This document shows positions 1 through 7,532 of a DNA stretch of 64,000 nucleotides, piece by piece. How positions within the stretch are numbered: the first letter of the stretch is position 1; each line of letters begins with the position of its first letter. The notes under the pieces were generated by a model that saw only the letters and a list, made by a program, of their open reading frames with translations, was not told where the DNA came from and made no database searches. A program made the translations under genes and the position numbers. The DNA comes from Olsenella sp. An290 (lineage in GTDB: Bacteria; Actinomycetota; Coriobacteriia; Coriobacteriales; Atopobiaceae), in NCBI RefSeq assembly GCF_002159535.1, contig NZ_NFIU01000005.1, positions 1-64,000 on the forward strand, read 5' to 3'.

Positions 1-295
1 CCATCGGGAAGACCATCATCGTGCTGATGGCCAGCGTGATGGCAAGGCGGCTGCTCTTGCCCGGCGTCACCAGGAAGCGGAACGCAAACCACTTGGCAAA
101 CCGGCTGGCGAGAAGAACGTCCAGCAGAATCGCCACCACGTAGGCCGGCGGGAAGCCGAGTCATGCGTCGGCCAGCGTTCCGGAGCCGAAGCTCCAGCCA
201 TGCACGCGAGCGACGTTGTAGACGGACATCCAGAGCACCATGCAGAAGCACATGATGATCGTAAAGATGAGGCTCTCGCGTTTGTTGGTGGGCAT
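1..295 (-). pseudogene. DUF2798-like small membrane protein, interrupted by an in-frame TGA and cut by the window edge
   Basis: Reading from an ATG at 295 (upstream GAAAGGT ribosome site) gives a protein that starts MPTNKRESLIFTIIMCF. It has a first membrane segment at about residues 9-29 and resembles the DUF2798 family. Codon 45 (163-161) is TGA, after which the same frame continues smoothly with LGFPPAYVVAILLDVLLASR and a second hydrophobic segment to the window edge. A single TGG-to-TGA change would explain it. Other genes here use TGA as a normal stop (for example 10966-10968 and 25961-25963), so recoding is unlikely. The downstream part contains an exact CGAGAAGAAC motif at 109-118. Family assignment is by eye. 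The function of DUF2798 proteins is not known. Confidence 0.65.
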
Positions 296-404
296 GGGGG
301 CAGACCTTTCTCGACGGGACCCGCAGGGCGGGCGAATGCGAGGAGCTACCCTACCAACTTTCCACGTCGCGCGTAAGCGGTGATTTTGTGGCGGACGCCC
401 CTGC

Positions 405-433
405 GCGACAGATGCCCCGGAGGGTTCTGTCGC
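405..433 (-). terminator. Hairpin beyond the tcdA stop
   Basis: An 8-bp inverted repeat (GCGACAGA at 405-412, TCTGTCGC at 426-433) lies just past the stop codon of the minus-strand tcdA gene. There is no clear T run, so it is a weak terminator candidate. Confidence 0.35.
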
Positions 434-445
434 ACGCGGCTTGCG

Positions 446-1198
446 TCACGCCCACCCCAGGAGGTCGCGAATCACGCGGCTGGCGAGCATCTGGCCCATG
501 ATGGGTGGCAGGTAGCTCATCGTCCCGAGAAGCGAGCCCTCGCGCAACCACTGCTCGTCGGAGATGGCCTCCATGCGTATGGGCTCCTCGTCCGAGAAGA
601 GCACCCGCAGTCCACGGATGCCGCGGCGCCGGCACTCCTTGCGCATGACGCGCGCGAGCGGGCAGTTGATGGTGTCCTCGATGTGCGCGAACCGCAGGCG
701 GCACGGGTCGAGCTTGTTGGCGCCACCCATTGCGGAGAGCTCGGGCACGCCGCGCTCGGCGCACCAGGCGGCAAGGCGGAGCTTCTGCGCCACGGTGTCG
801 ATGGCGTCCACCACGTAGTCGAGCGGCCCCAGCGCCTCCATCTGCTCGGGCAGCGCGTCCTTGTCCAGGAACGCGGTCACGGCGCGGACGTCCGCCTCCG
901 GGTTGATGTCGAGCGCCATGGCGCACATGACCTCGGCCTTGGGCCGTCCGAGCGTGCTCGTGAACGCGAGCGCCTGCCGGTTGATGTTGCTTGGCGCCAC
1001 CACGTCACGGTCGAGCAGCACGAGGTGCCCCACGCCGCCGCGCGCGAGCGCCTCGGCGCACGACGACCCCACGCCGCCAAGGCCGATCACGGCGACGCGC
1101 GCCTCCGAGAGCCGCTCGAGCCCCTCGTCGCCGAGGATGAGCCGCAGCCGGTCCTTTGCCGTCTCCGGCCTGTCCCGCCCCTCGTCAAGACCCTCCAT
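446..1198 (-). CDS. tcdA: tRNA threonylcarbamoyladenosine dehydratase (TcdA/CsdL, ThiF-E1 fold)
   Basis: The 250-aa product belongs to the E1-like ThiF superfamily, which activates carboxylates by adenylation. TcdA uses ATP to cyclise the t6A modification at tRNA position 37. The nucleotide-binding glycine loop GLGGVGSS is at residues 39-46 and the conserved DRDVVAPSNINRQ segment at 63-75. The later segments INCPLARVMRKECRRRGI and VLFSDEEP are typical of YgdL/TcdA. The ATG at 1198 is chosen because GAGGAGGG lies about 5 bases upstream. An in-frame extension to 1360 exists but lacks a ribosome site and reads as non-protein-like sequence. It stands alone, facing away from mglB. Confidence 0.9.
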   Translation of the reverse strand: MEGLDEGRDRPETAKDRLRLILGDEGLERLSEARVAVIGLGGVGSSCAEALARGGVGHLVLLDRDVVAPSNINRQALAFTSTLGRPKAEVMCAMALDINPEADVRAVTAFLDKDALPEQMEALGPLDYVVDAIDTVAQKLRLAAWCAERGVPELSAMGGANKLDPCRLRFAHIEDTINCPLARVMRKECRRRGIRGLRVLFSDEEPIRMEAISDEQWLREGSLLGTMSYLPPIMGQMLASRVIRDLLGWA

Positions 1199-1320
1199 CG
1201 AGCCCTCCTCGTCCGGTGGTTGACGCCGCCCGCGGGCGGCTCCCTCGCGCAACCGCTCATGCGGGCAAACCCTACCGTTTGCGGAGCGGCCTCGGATGCG
1301 CGGAACAGCGTTGGGACATG

Positions 1321-1336
1321 ATGTTAACGTACTCAT
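1321..1336. promoter_or_regulatory. Putative galactose-regulon operator upstream of mglB
   Basis: ATGTTAACGTACTCAT matches 15 of 16 bases with the site at 7438-7453, between galM and the LacI-family regulator. It is an imperfect palindrome with ATGT at one end and a central CG, as in LacI-family operators. It lies about 58 bases before the mglB start. Binding by the regulator at 7533 is inferred. Confidence 0.6.
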
Positions 1337-1347
1337 CAGGGTAAGGG

Positions 1348-1370
1348 CGTACGCCGACACGCGGCGTACG
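1348..1370. promoter_or_regulatory. Perfect 9-bp inverted repeat in the mglB leader
   Basis: CGTACGCCG (1348-1356) and CGGCGTACG (1362-1370) are separated by 5 bases, between the operator and the ribosome site. It could be a second protein-binding site or a 5'-UTR hairpin that stabilises the mglB message. Confidence 0.45.
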
Positions 1371-1393
1371 AAATAGGGAAAGGATACCGCACC

Positions 1394-2689
1394 ATGGATA
1401 TGTCACGTCGTAAGTTCCTGCAGGTCTGCGGCCTTGGTGTCATGGGCGTCGCGGGCGCGGGCGTGCTCGCCGGCTGCGACAACGGCGGTGAGACGACCCC
1501 GGCCGATGACTCCAACACCAGCGAGCCCACGGCCAACAACGAGAAGCCGGTCATCTTCTTCAACCGTCAGCCGTCCAACTCCACCACGGGCGAGCTCGAC
1601 ATGGCCACGCTCAACTACAACGACAACACCTACTACGTCGGCTTTGACGCCACGCAGGGCGGCGACCTCCAGGGCGAGATGGTCCTCACCTACATCAAGG
1701 CCCACGCCGCCGAGCTCGACCGCAACGGCGACGGCATCATCGGCTACGTCCTCGCCGTCGGTGACATCGGCCACAACGACTCCATCGCCCGTACCCGCGG
1801 CACCCGCAAGTCCCTGGGCACCGGCGTCGAGGTCGACGGCGCAATCAACTCCGAGCCCGTCGGCACCAACACCGACGGCTCCTCCACCATCGTCCAGGAC
1901 GCCAAGATTACCGCTGACGACGGCAAGGAGTACACGGTCCGCGAGCTCGCCTCGCAGGAGATGAAGAACCAGGCCGGCGCCACGTGGGACGCCGCCACGG
2001 CGGGCAACGCCCTCACCTCCTGGGCCTCCTCCTTCGGCGACCAGATCGACGTCGTCGTCTCCAACAACGACGGCATGGGCATGTCCATGTTCAACGCCTG
2101 GTCCAAGGACAACAACGTCCCGACCTTCGGCTACGACGCCAACTCCGACGCCGTCGCGGCCATCGCCGAGGGCTATGCCGGCACGATCTCCCAGAACCCG
2201 GCCGTCCAGGCCTACCTCACGCTGCGCCTGATCCGCAACATCCTCGACGGCGTCGACATCAACACCGGCATCGCCACCGAGGACGAGGCGGGCAACGTCA
2301 TCTCCGCCGACGACTACGTCTACAGCGAGGACGAGCGCTCCTACTACGCCATGAACCTCGCGGTCACCGCCGACAACTACCAGGACTTCATGGACTCCAC
2401 CACCCTCTACGCCACCGCGCAGAGCCAGCTCGACGAGTCCTCGAGCCCCAACAAGAAGGTCTGGCTGGACATCTACAACGCGGCGGACAACTTCCTGTCC
2501 TCCACCTACCAGCCGCTTCTCGAGAAGTACGACGACCTGCTCAACCTCACGGTGGAGTACATCGGCGGCGACGGCCAGACCGAGTCCAACATCACCAACC
2601 GTCTCGGCAACCCGGGCGAGTACGACGCCTTCGCGATCAACATGGTGAAGACGGACAACGGCGCGTCCTACACCTCGCTGCTCGGCTAA
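1394..2689 (+). CDS. mglB: Galactose/methyl-galactoside ABC transporter binding lipoprotein, apparently circularly permuted MglB
   Basis: The 431-aa precursor has a Tat-like SRRKFL motif (4-9) and a lipobox LAGC with the lipidated Cys at 28. After a short linker the mature protein begins at KPVIFFNRQPS (51-61), which matches the middle of E. coli MglB (about residues 85-95). The order then follows MglB: YYVGFD, a calcium-loop-like DRNGDGIIG (109-117), HNDSIARTR, SNND (223-226), FGYDAN (245-250), TISQNP, and NLAVTADNYQDF (321-332), which matches the normal C-terminus. Only then comes VWLDIYNAADNF (356-367)...AFAINMV, which is the normal MglB N-terminal strand with its sugar-binding DNF. Sugar ligands (N57, D129, R133, N225, D248, N268) appear retained. 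The length exceeds the usual ~330 aa. ATG at 1394 follows AGGA with 9 bases of spacing. Confidence 0.88.
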   Translation: MDMSRRKFLQVCGLGVMGVAGAGVLAGCDNGGETTPADDSNTSEPTANNEKPVIFFNRQPSNSTTGELDMATLNYNDNTYYVGFDATQGGDLQGEMVLTYIKAHAAELDRNGDGIIGYVLAVGDIGHNDSIARTRGTRKSLGTGVEVDGAINSEPVGTNTDGSSTIVQDAKITADDGKEYTVRELASQEMKNQAGATWDAATAGNALTSWASSFGDQIDVVVSNNDGMGMSMFNAWSKDNNVPTFGYDANSDAVAAIAEGYAGTISQNPAVQAYLTLRLIRNILDGVDINTGIATEDEAGNVISADDYVYSEDERSYYAMNLAVTADNYQDFMDSTTLYATAQSQLDESSSPNKKVWLDIYNAADNFLSSTYQPLLEKYDDLLNLTVEYIGGDGQTESNITNRLGNPGEYDAFAINMVKTDNGASYTSLLG

Positions 2690-2728
2690 GCCGTCCGATG
2701 CGGTCAATCCGCTGACAGAACGCCTTCG

Positions 2729-2760
2729 CAGGAGGGAGGAGGCTTTTCTCCTCCCTCCTG
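2729..2760 (+). terminator. Strong intercistronic hairpin between mglB and mglA
   Basis: A perfect 13-bp stem (2729-2741 and 2748-2760) with a six-base GCTTTT loop follows the mglB stop. No T run follows, so it probably protects or attenuates the message. That would give more binding protein than ATPase and permease. Confidence 0.6.
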
Positions 2761-2829
2761 TCACGTACCTACGGCGTCGCGCGGTTCTTCCGCTGCGCGC
2801 CCCTCCGTTTGCAGTAAGGGGTGATACAT

Positions 2830-4338
2830 TTGGCTGACAAGCAAGACGACATCATCCTCTCGATTCAAGGCATGAGCAAGTCGTTCGGACGCAACCGGGT
2901 CCTCAACCACATCGACCTCAACGTTCGCCGCGGCACCGTGATGGGCCTCATGGGCGAGAACGGCGCCGGCAAGTCGACCATGATGAACTGCCTGTTCGGC
3001 ACCTACCAGAAGGACGAGGGCACCATCCTCCTCGACGGCCACGAGGTTGCCTTCTCCGGGCCCAAGGACGCGCTCGAGAACGGCATCGCGATGGTTCACC
3101 AGGAGCTCAACCAGTGCCTGGACCGCAATGTCGTCGACAACCTGTTCCTGGGCCGCTTTCCCACCAACGCGCTCGGCATCATCGACGAGGGCCGCATGCG
3201 CAAGGAGGCCTCCGACCTCTTCCGTCGCCTCGGCATGACGGTGAACCTCACCCAGCCGATGCGCAAGATGTCGGTCTCCGAGCGCCAGATGTGCGAAATC
3301 GCCAAGGCGATCTCCTACAACGCAAAGGTCATCGTCCTCGACGAGCCCACCTCCTCCCTCATGAGCCAGGAGGTCGACAAGCTCTTCGAGATGATGCGCA
3401 TGCTCAAGAGCCAGGGGATCTCGCTCATCTACATCTCCCACAAGATGGACGAGATCTTCGAGATCTGCGACGACATCTCGGTGCTGCGCGACGGCGAGCT
3501 CGTCATGACCAAGCGCACCGAGGACACCAACATGAACGAGCTCATCTCGGCCATGGTCGGTCGCTCCCTCGACAACCGCTTCCCGCCGGTCGACAACACC
3601 CCCGGCGAGCCGATCCTCTCCATCCAGCACCTCTCCACCAAGTACGCGCCCAACCTCCAGGACATCACCTTCGACGTTCGCAAGGGCGAGATCTTCGGCC
3701 TCTACGGCCTGGTGGGCGCCGGGCGCACGGAGCTGCTCGAGACGATCTTCGGCATCCGCACGCGCGCGGCCGGCCGCGTCTACTTCCGCGACCACCTCAT
3801 GAACTTCAAGAACGCCCGCGAGGCCATGGACTACGGCTTTGCCCTCATCACCGAGGAGCGCAAGGCCAACGGCCTCTTCCTCAAGGGTGACCTGACGTTC
3901 AACACCACGATCACCAACCTGGGCCAGTACAAGTCCGGCCCCTCGCTCTCGCGCCCCAAGATGGTCAACGCCACCAACTCCGAGATCAAGACCATGCACA
4001 CCAAGTGCATGAGCCCCGACGACCTGATCTCGTCTCTCTCGGGCGGCAACCAGCAGAAGGTCATCTTTGGCAAGTGGCTCGAGCGCGGCCCGCAGGTCTT
4101 CCTCATGGACGAGCCCACGCGCGGCATCGACGTCGGCGCCAAGTACGAGATCTACGAGCTCATCATCAAGATGGCCAAGGAGGGTAAGACCATCATCGTG
4201 GTCTCCTCCGAGATGCCCGAGATCTTGGGCATCACCAACCGCATCGGCGTCATGTCCAACGGCCGCCTCTCCGGCATCGTCAACACCAAGGAGACGAACC
4301 AGGAAGAGCTCCTGCGCCTGAGCGCAAAGTATCTGTAA
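2830..4338 (+). CDS. mglA: Galactose/methyl-galactoside ABC transporter ATPase (tandem ABC domains)
   Basis: The 502-aa protein has two ABC domains, as in MglA/RbsA sugar importers, and energises uptake of the sugar bound by MglB. Domain 1 has Walker A GENGAGKST (42-50), a degenerate signature VSERQMCE and Walker B VIVLDEPTSS. Domain 2 has GLVGAGRTE, the signature LSGGNQQK and VFLMDEPTRGID. The start is taken as TTG at 2830 because AAGGGGTGA lies 6-8 bases before it, the same layout as at mglC (AAGGGGG, then ATG 7-8 bases on). A GTG at 2821 is possible but would overlap the ribosome site. The gene is 12 bases before mglC. Confidence 0.92.
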   Translation: MADKQDDIILSIQGMSKSFGRNRVLNHIDLNVRRGTVMGLMGENGAGKSTMMNCLFGTYQKDEGTILLDGHEVAFSGPKDALENGIAMVHQELNQCLDRNVVDNLFLGRFPTNALGIIDEGRMRKEASDLFRRLGMTVNLTQPMRKMSVSERQMCEIAKAISYNAKVIVLDEPTSSLMSQEVDKLFEMMRMLKSQGISLIYISHKMDEIFEICDDISVLRDGELVMTKRTEDTNMNELISAMVGRSLDNRFPPVDNTPGEPILSIQHLSTKYAPNLQDITFDVRKGEIFGLYGLVGAGRTELLETIFGIRTRAAGRVYFRDHLMNFKNAREAMDYGFALITEERKANGLFLKGDLTFNTTITNLGQYKSGPSLSRPKMVNATNSEIKTMHTKCMSPDDLISSLSGGNQQKVIFGKWLERGPQVFLMDEPTRGIDVGAKYEIYELIIKMAKEGKTIIVVSSEMPEILGITNRIGVMSNGRLSGIVNTKETNQEELLRLSAKYL

Positions 4339-4350
4339 GGGGGATCACAC

Positions 4351-5997
4351 ATGCCTAACGCAATTCTTACCGTTGAGGAGGAGCTGGCGCTGCGCAAGCC
4401 CATCGACGACTACGTCGGCGGCATCCAGGCCAAGGTCGACGCCCTCCGCGAGAACGGCACCACCCGCGTCGTCGCCCTCCAGGGCGAGATCGAGGCCACC
4501 AAGCGCGACAAGATCCTGACCAAGGCTGAGCGCGACCGCGCCATCTCCGGCTACCAGAAGGAGCTCTCCGAGGCCAAGGCCGTCGAGTCCAAGAACAAGG
4601 CCCAGGTCGACGGGCTCATCAAGGATGCCGTCACCTACCTTGGCGCCCACTATGACAAGGACTACCTCTCCCGCGTGAAGGCCTCCTGCGCCCAGGAGCG
4701 CGTGGTCGCCAAGGAGAAGTACGAGAAGAACCTCGCGCGCCTCGAGAAGGAGCACCAGTCCAACCTCTCCGGCCTCACGGACCACGCGGAGATCAAGGAC
4801 GAGAACTACGTCTACAAGAACCGTCGCTTCGACGCCAAGGTCGAGTACCAGAAGGACCTCCAGGCGGCCAAGGACCGCGAGCACGAGGCGTTCAGCTACC
4901 GCTATCACCTCATCGACATGCTGCGCCTCTCCAAGTTCACCCTCGGCGAGTCCCAGGCCCAGCGCTGGGAGAACTACAAGTACACCTTCAACACCCGTCA
5001 GTTCCTGCTGCGCAACGGCCTCTACATCGCGATCCTCGCGGTGTTCATCGCGCTGTGCATCGCGGCGCCGATCGTGAAGGGCACCCAGCTCCTCACGCCC
5101 GCCAACGTCCTCAACATCCTTCAGCAGGCCTCGCCGCGCATGTTCCTCGCGCTCGGCGTCGCCGGCCTCATCCTCCAGACGGGCACCGACCTCTCGATCG
5201 GCCGTATGGTCGGCATGGGCATGACCGCCTCCACGATCATCATGCACCAGGGCGTCAACACCGGCACCGTCTTCGGCGTCGCCTTTGACTTCACCTCCGT
5301 GCCCATCGTCGGCCGCATCATCCTGGCCCTGCTCGTCTGCGTGGTCCTGTGCGTCTTCTTTGCCACCATCGCCGGCTTCTTCACGGCCAAGTTCAAGATG
5401 CACTGGTTCATCTCCACGATGGCCAACATGCTGATCATCTTCGGCCTGCTGACGTACGCGACCAAGGGCGTCTCCTTCGGCTCCATCGAGCCCGCGATTC
5501 CCAACATGATCATCCCCAAGGTCAACGGCTTCCCGACGATCATCCTCTGGGCCGTCGCCGCGATCGCCGTCGTCTGGTTCATCTGGAACAAGACCACCTT
5601 CGGCAAGAACATGTACGCCGTCGGCGGCAACCAGGAGGCCGCGGCCGTCTCCGGCATCAACGTCTTCTGGGTCATGCTCGCCACGTTCATGATGGCCGGC
5701 GTCCTCTACGGCTTCGGCTCCTGGCTCGAGTGCATGCGCATGGTCGGTTCCGGCTCGGCCGCCTACGGCCAGGGCTGGGAGACCGACGCCATCGCGGCCT
5801 GCGTCGTGGGCGGCGTCTCCTTCACGGGCGGCATCGGCAAGATCTCGGGCGTCACGATCGGCGTGCTCATCTTCACCGCGCTGACCTACTCGCTCACCAT
5901 CCTCGGCGTCGACACGAACCTCCAGTTCGTCTTCTCCGGCGTCATCATCCTGCTCGCCGTCACGCTCGACTGCCTCAAGTACATCCAGAAGAAGTAG
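4351..5997 (+). CDS. mglC: Galactose/methyl-galactoside ABC transporter permease with long N-terminal coiled-coil extension
   Basis: The C-terminal ~330 residues of this 548-aa protein are a standard MglC/RbsC permease. The first membrane helix is at about 223-242, GTDLSIGRMVGMG at 278-290, and several more helices follow to the end. The first ~210 residues are extra: highly charged, rich in Lys, Glu and Ala (for example EIEATKRDKILTKAERDRA), with no membrane segment, and predicted by eye to be cytoplasmic coiled coil. E. coli MglC (336 aa) lacks this part. There is one cysteine in the extension (113). It is the last gene of the mgl operon and is followed by strong hairpins. Confidence 0.92.
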   Translation: MPNAILTVEEELALRKPIDDYVGGIQAKVDALRENGTTRVVALQGEIEATKRDKILTKAERDRAISGYQKELSEAKAVESKNKAQVDGLIKDAVTYLGAHYDKDYLSRVKASCAQERVVAKEKYEKNLARLEKEHQSNLSGLTDHAEIKDENYVYKNRRFDAKVEYQKDLQAAKDREHEAFSYRYHLIDMLRLSKFTLGESQAQRWENYKYTFNTRQFLLRNGLYIAILAVFIALCIAAPIVKGTQLLTPANVLNILQQASPRMFLALGVAGLILQTGTDLSIGRMVGMGMTASTIIMHQGVNTGTVFGVAFDFTSVPIVGRIILALLVCVVLCVFFATIAGFFTAKFKMHWFISTMANMLIIFGLLTYATKGVSFGSIEPAIPNMIIPKVNGFPTIILWAVAAIAVVWFIWNKTTFGKNMYAVGGNQEAAAVSGINVFWVMLATFMMAGVLYGFGSWLECMRMVGSGSAAYGQGWETDAIAACVVGGVSFTGGIGKISGVTIGVLIFTALTYSLTILGVDTNLQFVFSGVIILLAVTLDCLKYIQKK

Positions 5998-6014
5998 TCG
6001 CCGCGAGTCCCCCT

Positions 6015-6040
6015 CCCTCCCGGGCGCCCGCCCGGGAGGG
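6015..6040 (+). terminator. Terminator hairpin after mglC
   Basis: An 11-bp perfect stem, CCCTCCCGGGC (6015-6025) with GCCCGGGAGGG (6030-6040), lies 18 bases after the mglC stop. There is no U tract. It is the first of three hairpins between the convergent mglC and galM genes. Confidence 0.6.
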
Positions 6041-6132
6041 CCCCCATGCTTCTCCGCGCCGTCCCAAGCCTTCCTTTCCCTCGTTGCACACGGCGGGGTC
6101 TTTCCCGCAGAGCCCATGGAGGGACGGCGCCC

Positions 6133-6165
6133 GCGGGGCCCTTGCCACACTGGCAAGGGCCCCGC
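6133..6165. terminator. Second hairpin in the mglC-galM gap
   Basis: A perfect 14-bp stem (6133-6146 with 6152-6165) and an ACACT loop lie midway between two convergent genes. It could act in either direction. Confidence 0.5.
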
Positions 6166-6202
6166 TCCCATGCGTCGCGGGGATGGCGCTTGGCATGAAA
6201 GG

Positions 6203-6252
6203 GCCCGGGCGGCGGCGAGAAGGGCGAGGGTCCTTCTCGCCGCCGCCCGGGC
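6203..6252 (-). terminator. 21-bp perfect hairpin after galM containing an inverted pair of CGAGAAGG
   Basis: Bases 6203-6223 pair perfectly with 6232-6252 around an 8-base loop. The top of the stem is CGAGAAGG facing CCTTCTCG, so it contains the single-base variant GTCCTTCTCG (6230-6239) of the recurring 10-mer. It lies about 30 bases past the galM stop (minus strand) and probably ends that transcript. Inverted pairs of uptake sequences acting as terminators are known in Haemophilus and Neisseria. Confidence 0.55.
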
Positions 6253-6282
6253 GCGCTTGCGAGGGGGCTGGCTGCCGCGGGA

Positions 6283-7365
6283 CTACTCCCAGGGGCGGCC
6301 CGTGCCGAAGCGGTAGACGATCGTCGAGCGGTAGGGCACCTCGGGCGTGCAGACGGGCTGCGGCCAGTCGGGGTGGTGCACGCAGTCGGGGTAGAACTCG
6401 GGCTCGAAGGCAAAGCCCTGGCGCGGGCCGTACGTGGCGCCGTCCTTGGCGTCCTCGTCGGAGAGCCAGTTGCCGGTGTAGAGGTGCGCGCCGGGCGTGG
6501 TGACGAGAATCTGGAGGCTGCGGCCGCTCGAGGGGTCGTAGGCCGAGAGGCCGAGGCGCGGGGCCCCGCCGGGCTCAAAGCCGCGGACGCAGAAGCAGTG
6601 GTCGTAGCCACGGGCGCGGTGGAGCTGCACGTCGTCGGCGAGGATGTCCGTGCCGAGGCGTTTTGGCGAGCGGAAGTCGAAGGGCGTGCCCGCAACTGCA
6701 ACGGGGTCGCCCTCGGAGACGGAGTCGGCACGGACCGGGATGAAGCGGTCGGCCTCAAGGAGCGCCTCCTGGCTCAGCACGACGGCGCGGTCGTGGCCCT
6801 CGAGGTTGAAGTAGCTGTGGTTCGTCATGTTGACAAAGGTCGGGGCGTCCGTCTCGCACCCGTACTCCACGGTGAGCTCTGCCGCGCCGTCGTGGCTCGC
6901 GAGCGCGTAGCGGGCGGAGAAGGTGCGGTTGCCGGGAAGCCCGAGCTCGCCGTCCGCAAGGGTGGTGGTCATGAGGACGGCGCACGCGGCCTCGTCGACC
7001 TGGGCGTCCCAGACGCGCTTGTGGAGGCCGTGGTCGAGGTCCGAGTGGAGGTTGTTTCGGCCGTCGGGACCGTCGTTTCCGGGGAGGTGGCAGACGGTGC
7101 CCCCCAGGGGCACCTCGGCGCGGTCGGTGCGGTTGGCGACGGGGCCGATGGTGGCGCCGTAGCAGGCGGGGTCGTCGAGGTAGCCCGCAAGCGAGCCAAA
7201 GCCGAGGACCACGTCGGCGGTGCGGCCCCAGAGGTCTGGGACCTCGACCCCCAGGAGCGTCGCGCCGAAGTCGGTGACGCACACGCGGGCACCGCCCGCC
7301 TCGAGCGCATAGGTGCTGACGGCGGAGCCCCCCGGGGCGCTGCCAAAGGAAGCCTTCACGACCAC
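6283..7365 (-). CDS. galM: Aldose 1-epimerase (galactose mutarotase)
   Basis: This 360-aa enzyme interconverts alpha and beta anomers of galactose and glucose, the first step after uptake by Mgl. Family motifs are in order: GPVANRTDRA, NNLHSDLDHGLHKRVWDA, TNHSYFNLEG (catalytic His), FDFRSPKRLG, YDHCFCVRG, YTGNWLSDE and FEPEFYPD (catalytic Glu). GTG at 7365 is chosen because GGGAGG lies 6 bases before it. A second GTG is at 7359. It is divergent from the LacI-family regulator, and the shared operator at 7438-7453 lies in its promoter region. Confidence 0.92.
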   Translation of the reverse strand: MVVKASFGSAPGGSAVSTYALEAGGARVCVTDFGATLLGVEVPDLWGRTADVVLGFGSLAGYLDDPACYGATIGPVANRTDRAEVPLGGTVCHLPGNDGPDGRNNLHSDLDHGLHKRVWDAQVDEAACAVLMTTTLADGELGLPGNRTFSARYALASHDGAAELTVEYGCETDAPTFVNMTNHSYFNLEGHDRAVVLSQEALLEADRFIPVRADSVSEGDPVAVAGTPFDFRSPKRLGTDILADDVQLHRARGYDHCFCVRGFEPGGAPRLGLSAYDPSSGRSLQILVTTPGAHLYTGNWLSDEDAKDGATYGPRQGFAFEPEFYPDCVHHPDWPQPVCTPEVPYRSTIVYRFGTGRPWE

Positions 7366-7437
7366 GGCGTGCCTCCCTTTCGTAGACGGGACGAAACGCG
7401 GCCGTTCGCCGTCGGTGGGCGAACGTGCGCAGAAATA

Positions 7438-7453
7438 ATGTTAACGTACACAT
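7438..7453. promoter_or_regulatory. Putative operator between galM and the LacI-family regulator
   Basis: ATGTTAACGTACACAT is palindromic at 12 of 16 positions and nearly identical to the site upstream of mglB. It sits between divergent galM and the regulator, which suggests control of galM and autoregulation. Confidence 0.65.
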
Positions 7454-7532
7454 TGCTGGTGCTCGTCAGAACGCGGCGTTTCCCGTCATCGGCGGGAAAT
7501 GCCATGCGAGTGGTCGGAAGGGAGGTGGCCCC

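Noticed and set aside
161-163. TGA read as tryptophan or selenocysteine in the DUF2798-like gene
   Set aside because: Several genes in the window end normally at TGA, and no SECIS-like hairpin was recognised after the codon. A nonsense change is simpler.
2821-2829. GTG at 2821 as the mglA start
   Set aside because: It overlaps the AAGGGGTGA ribosome site. The TTG at 2830 has proper spacing, matching the arrangement at mglC.
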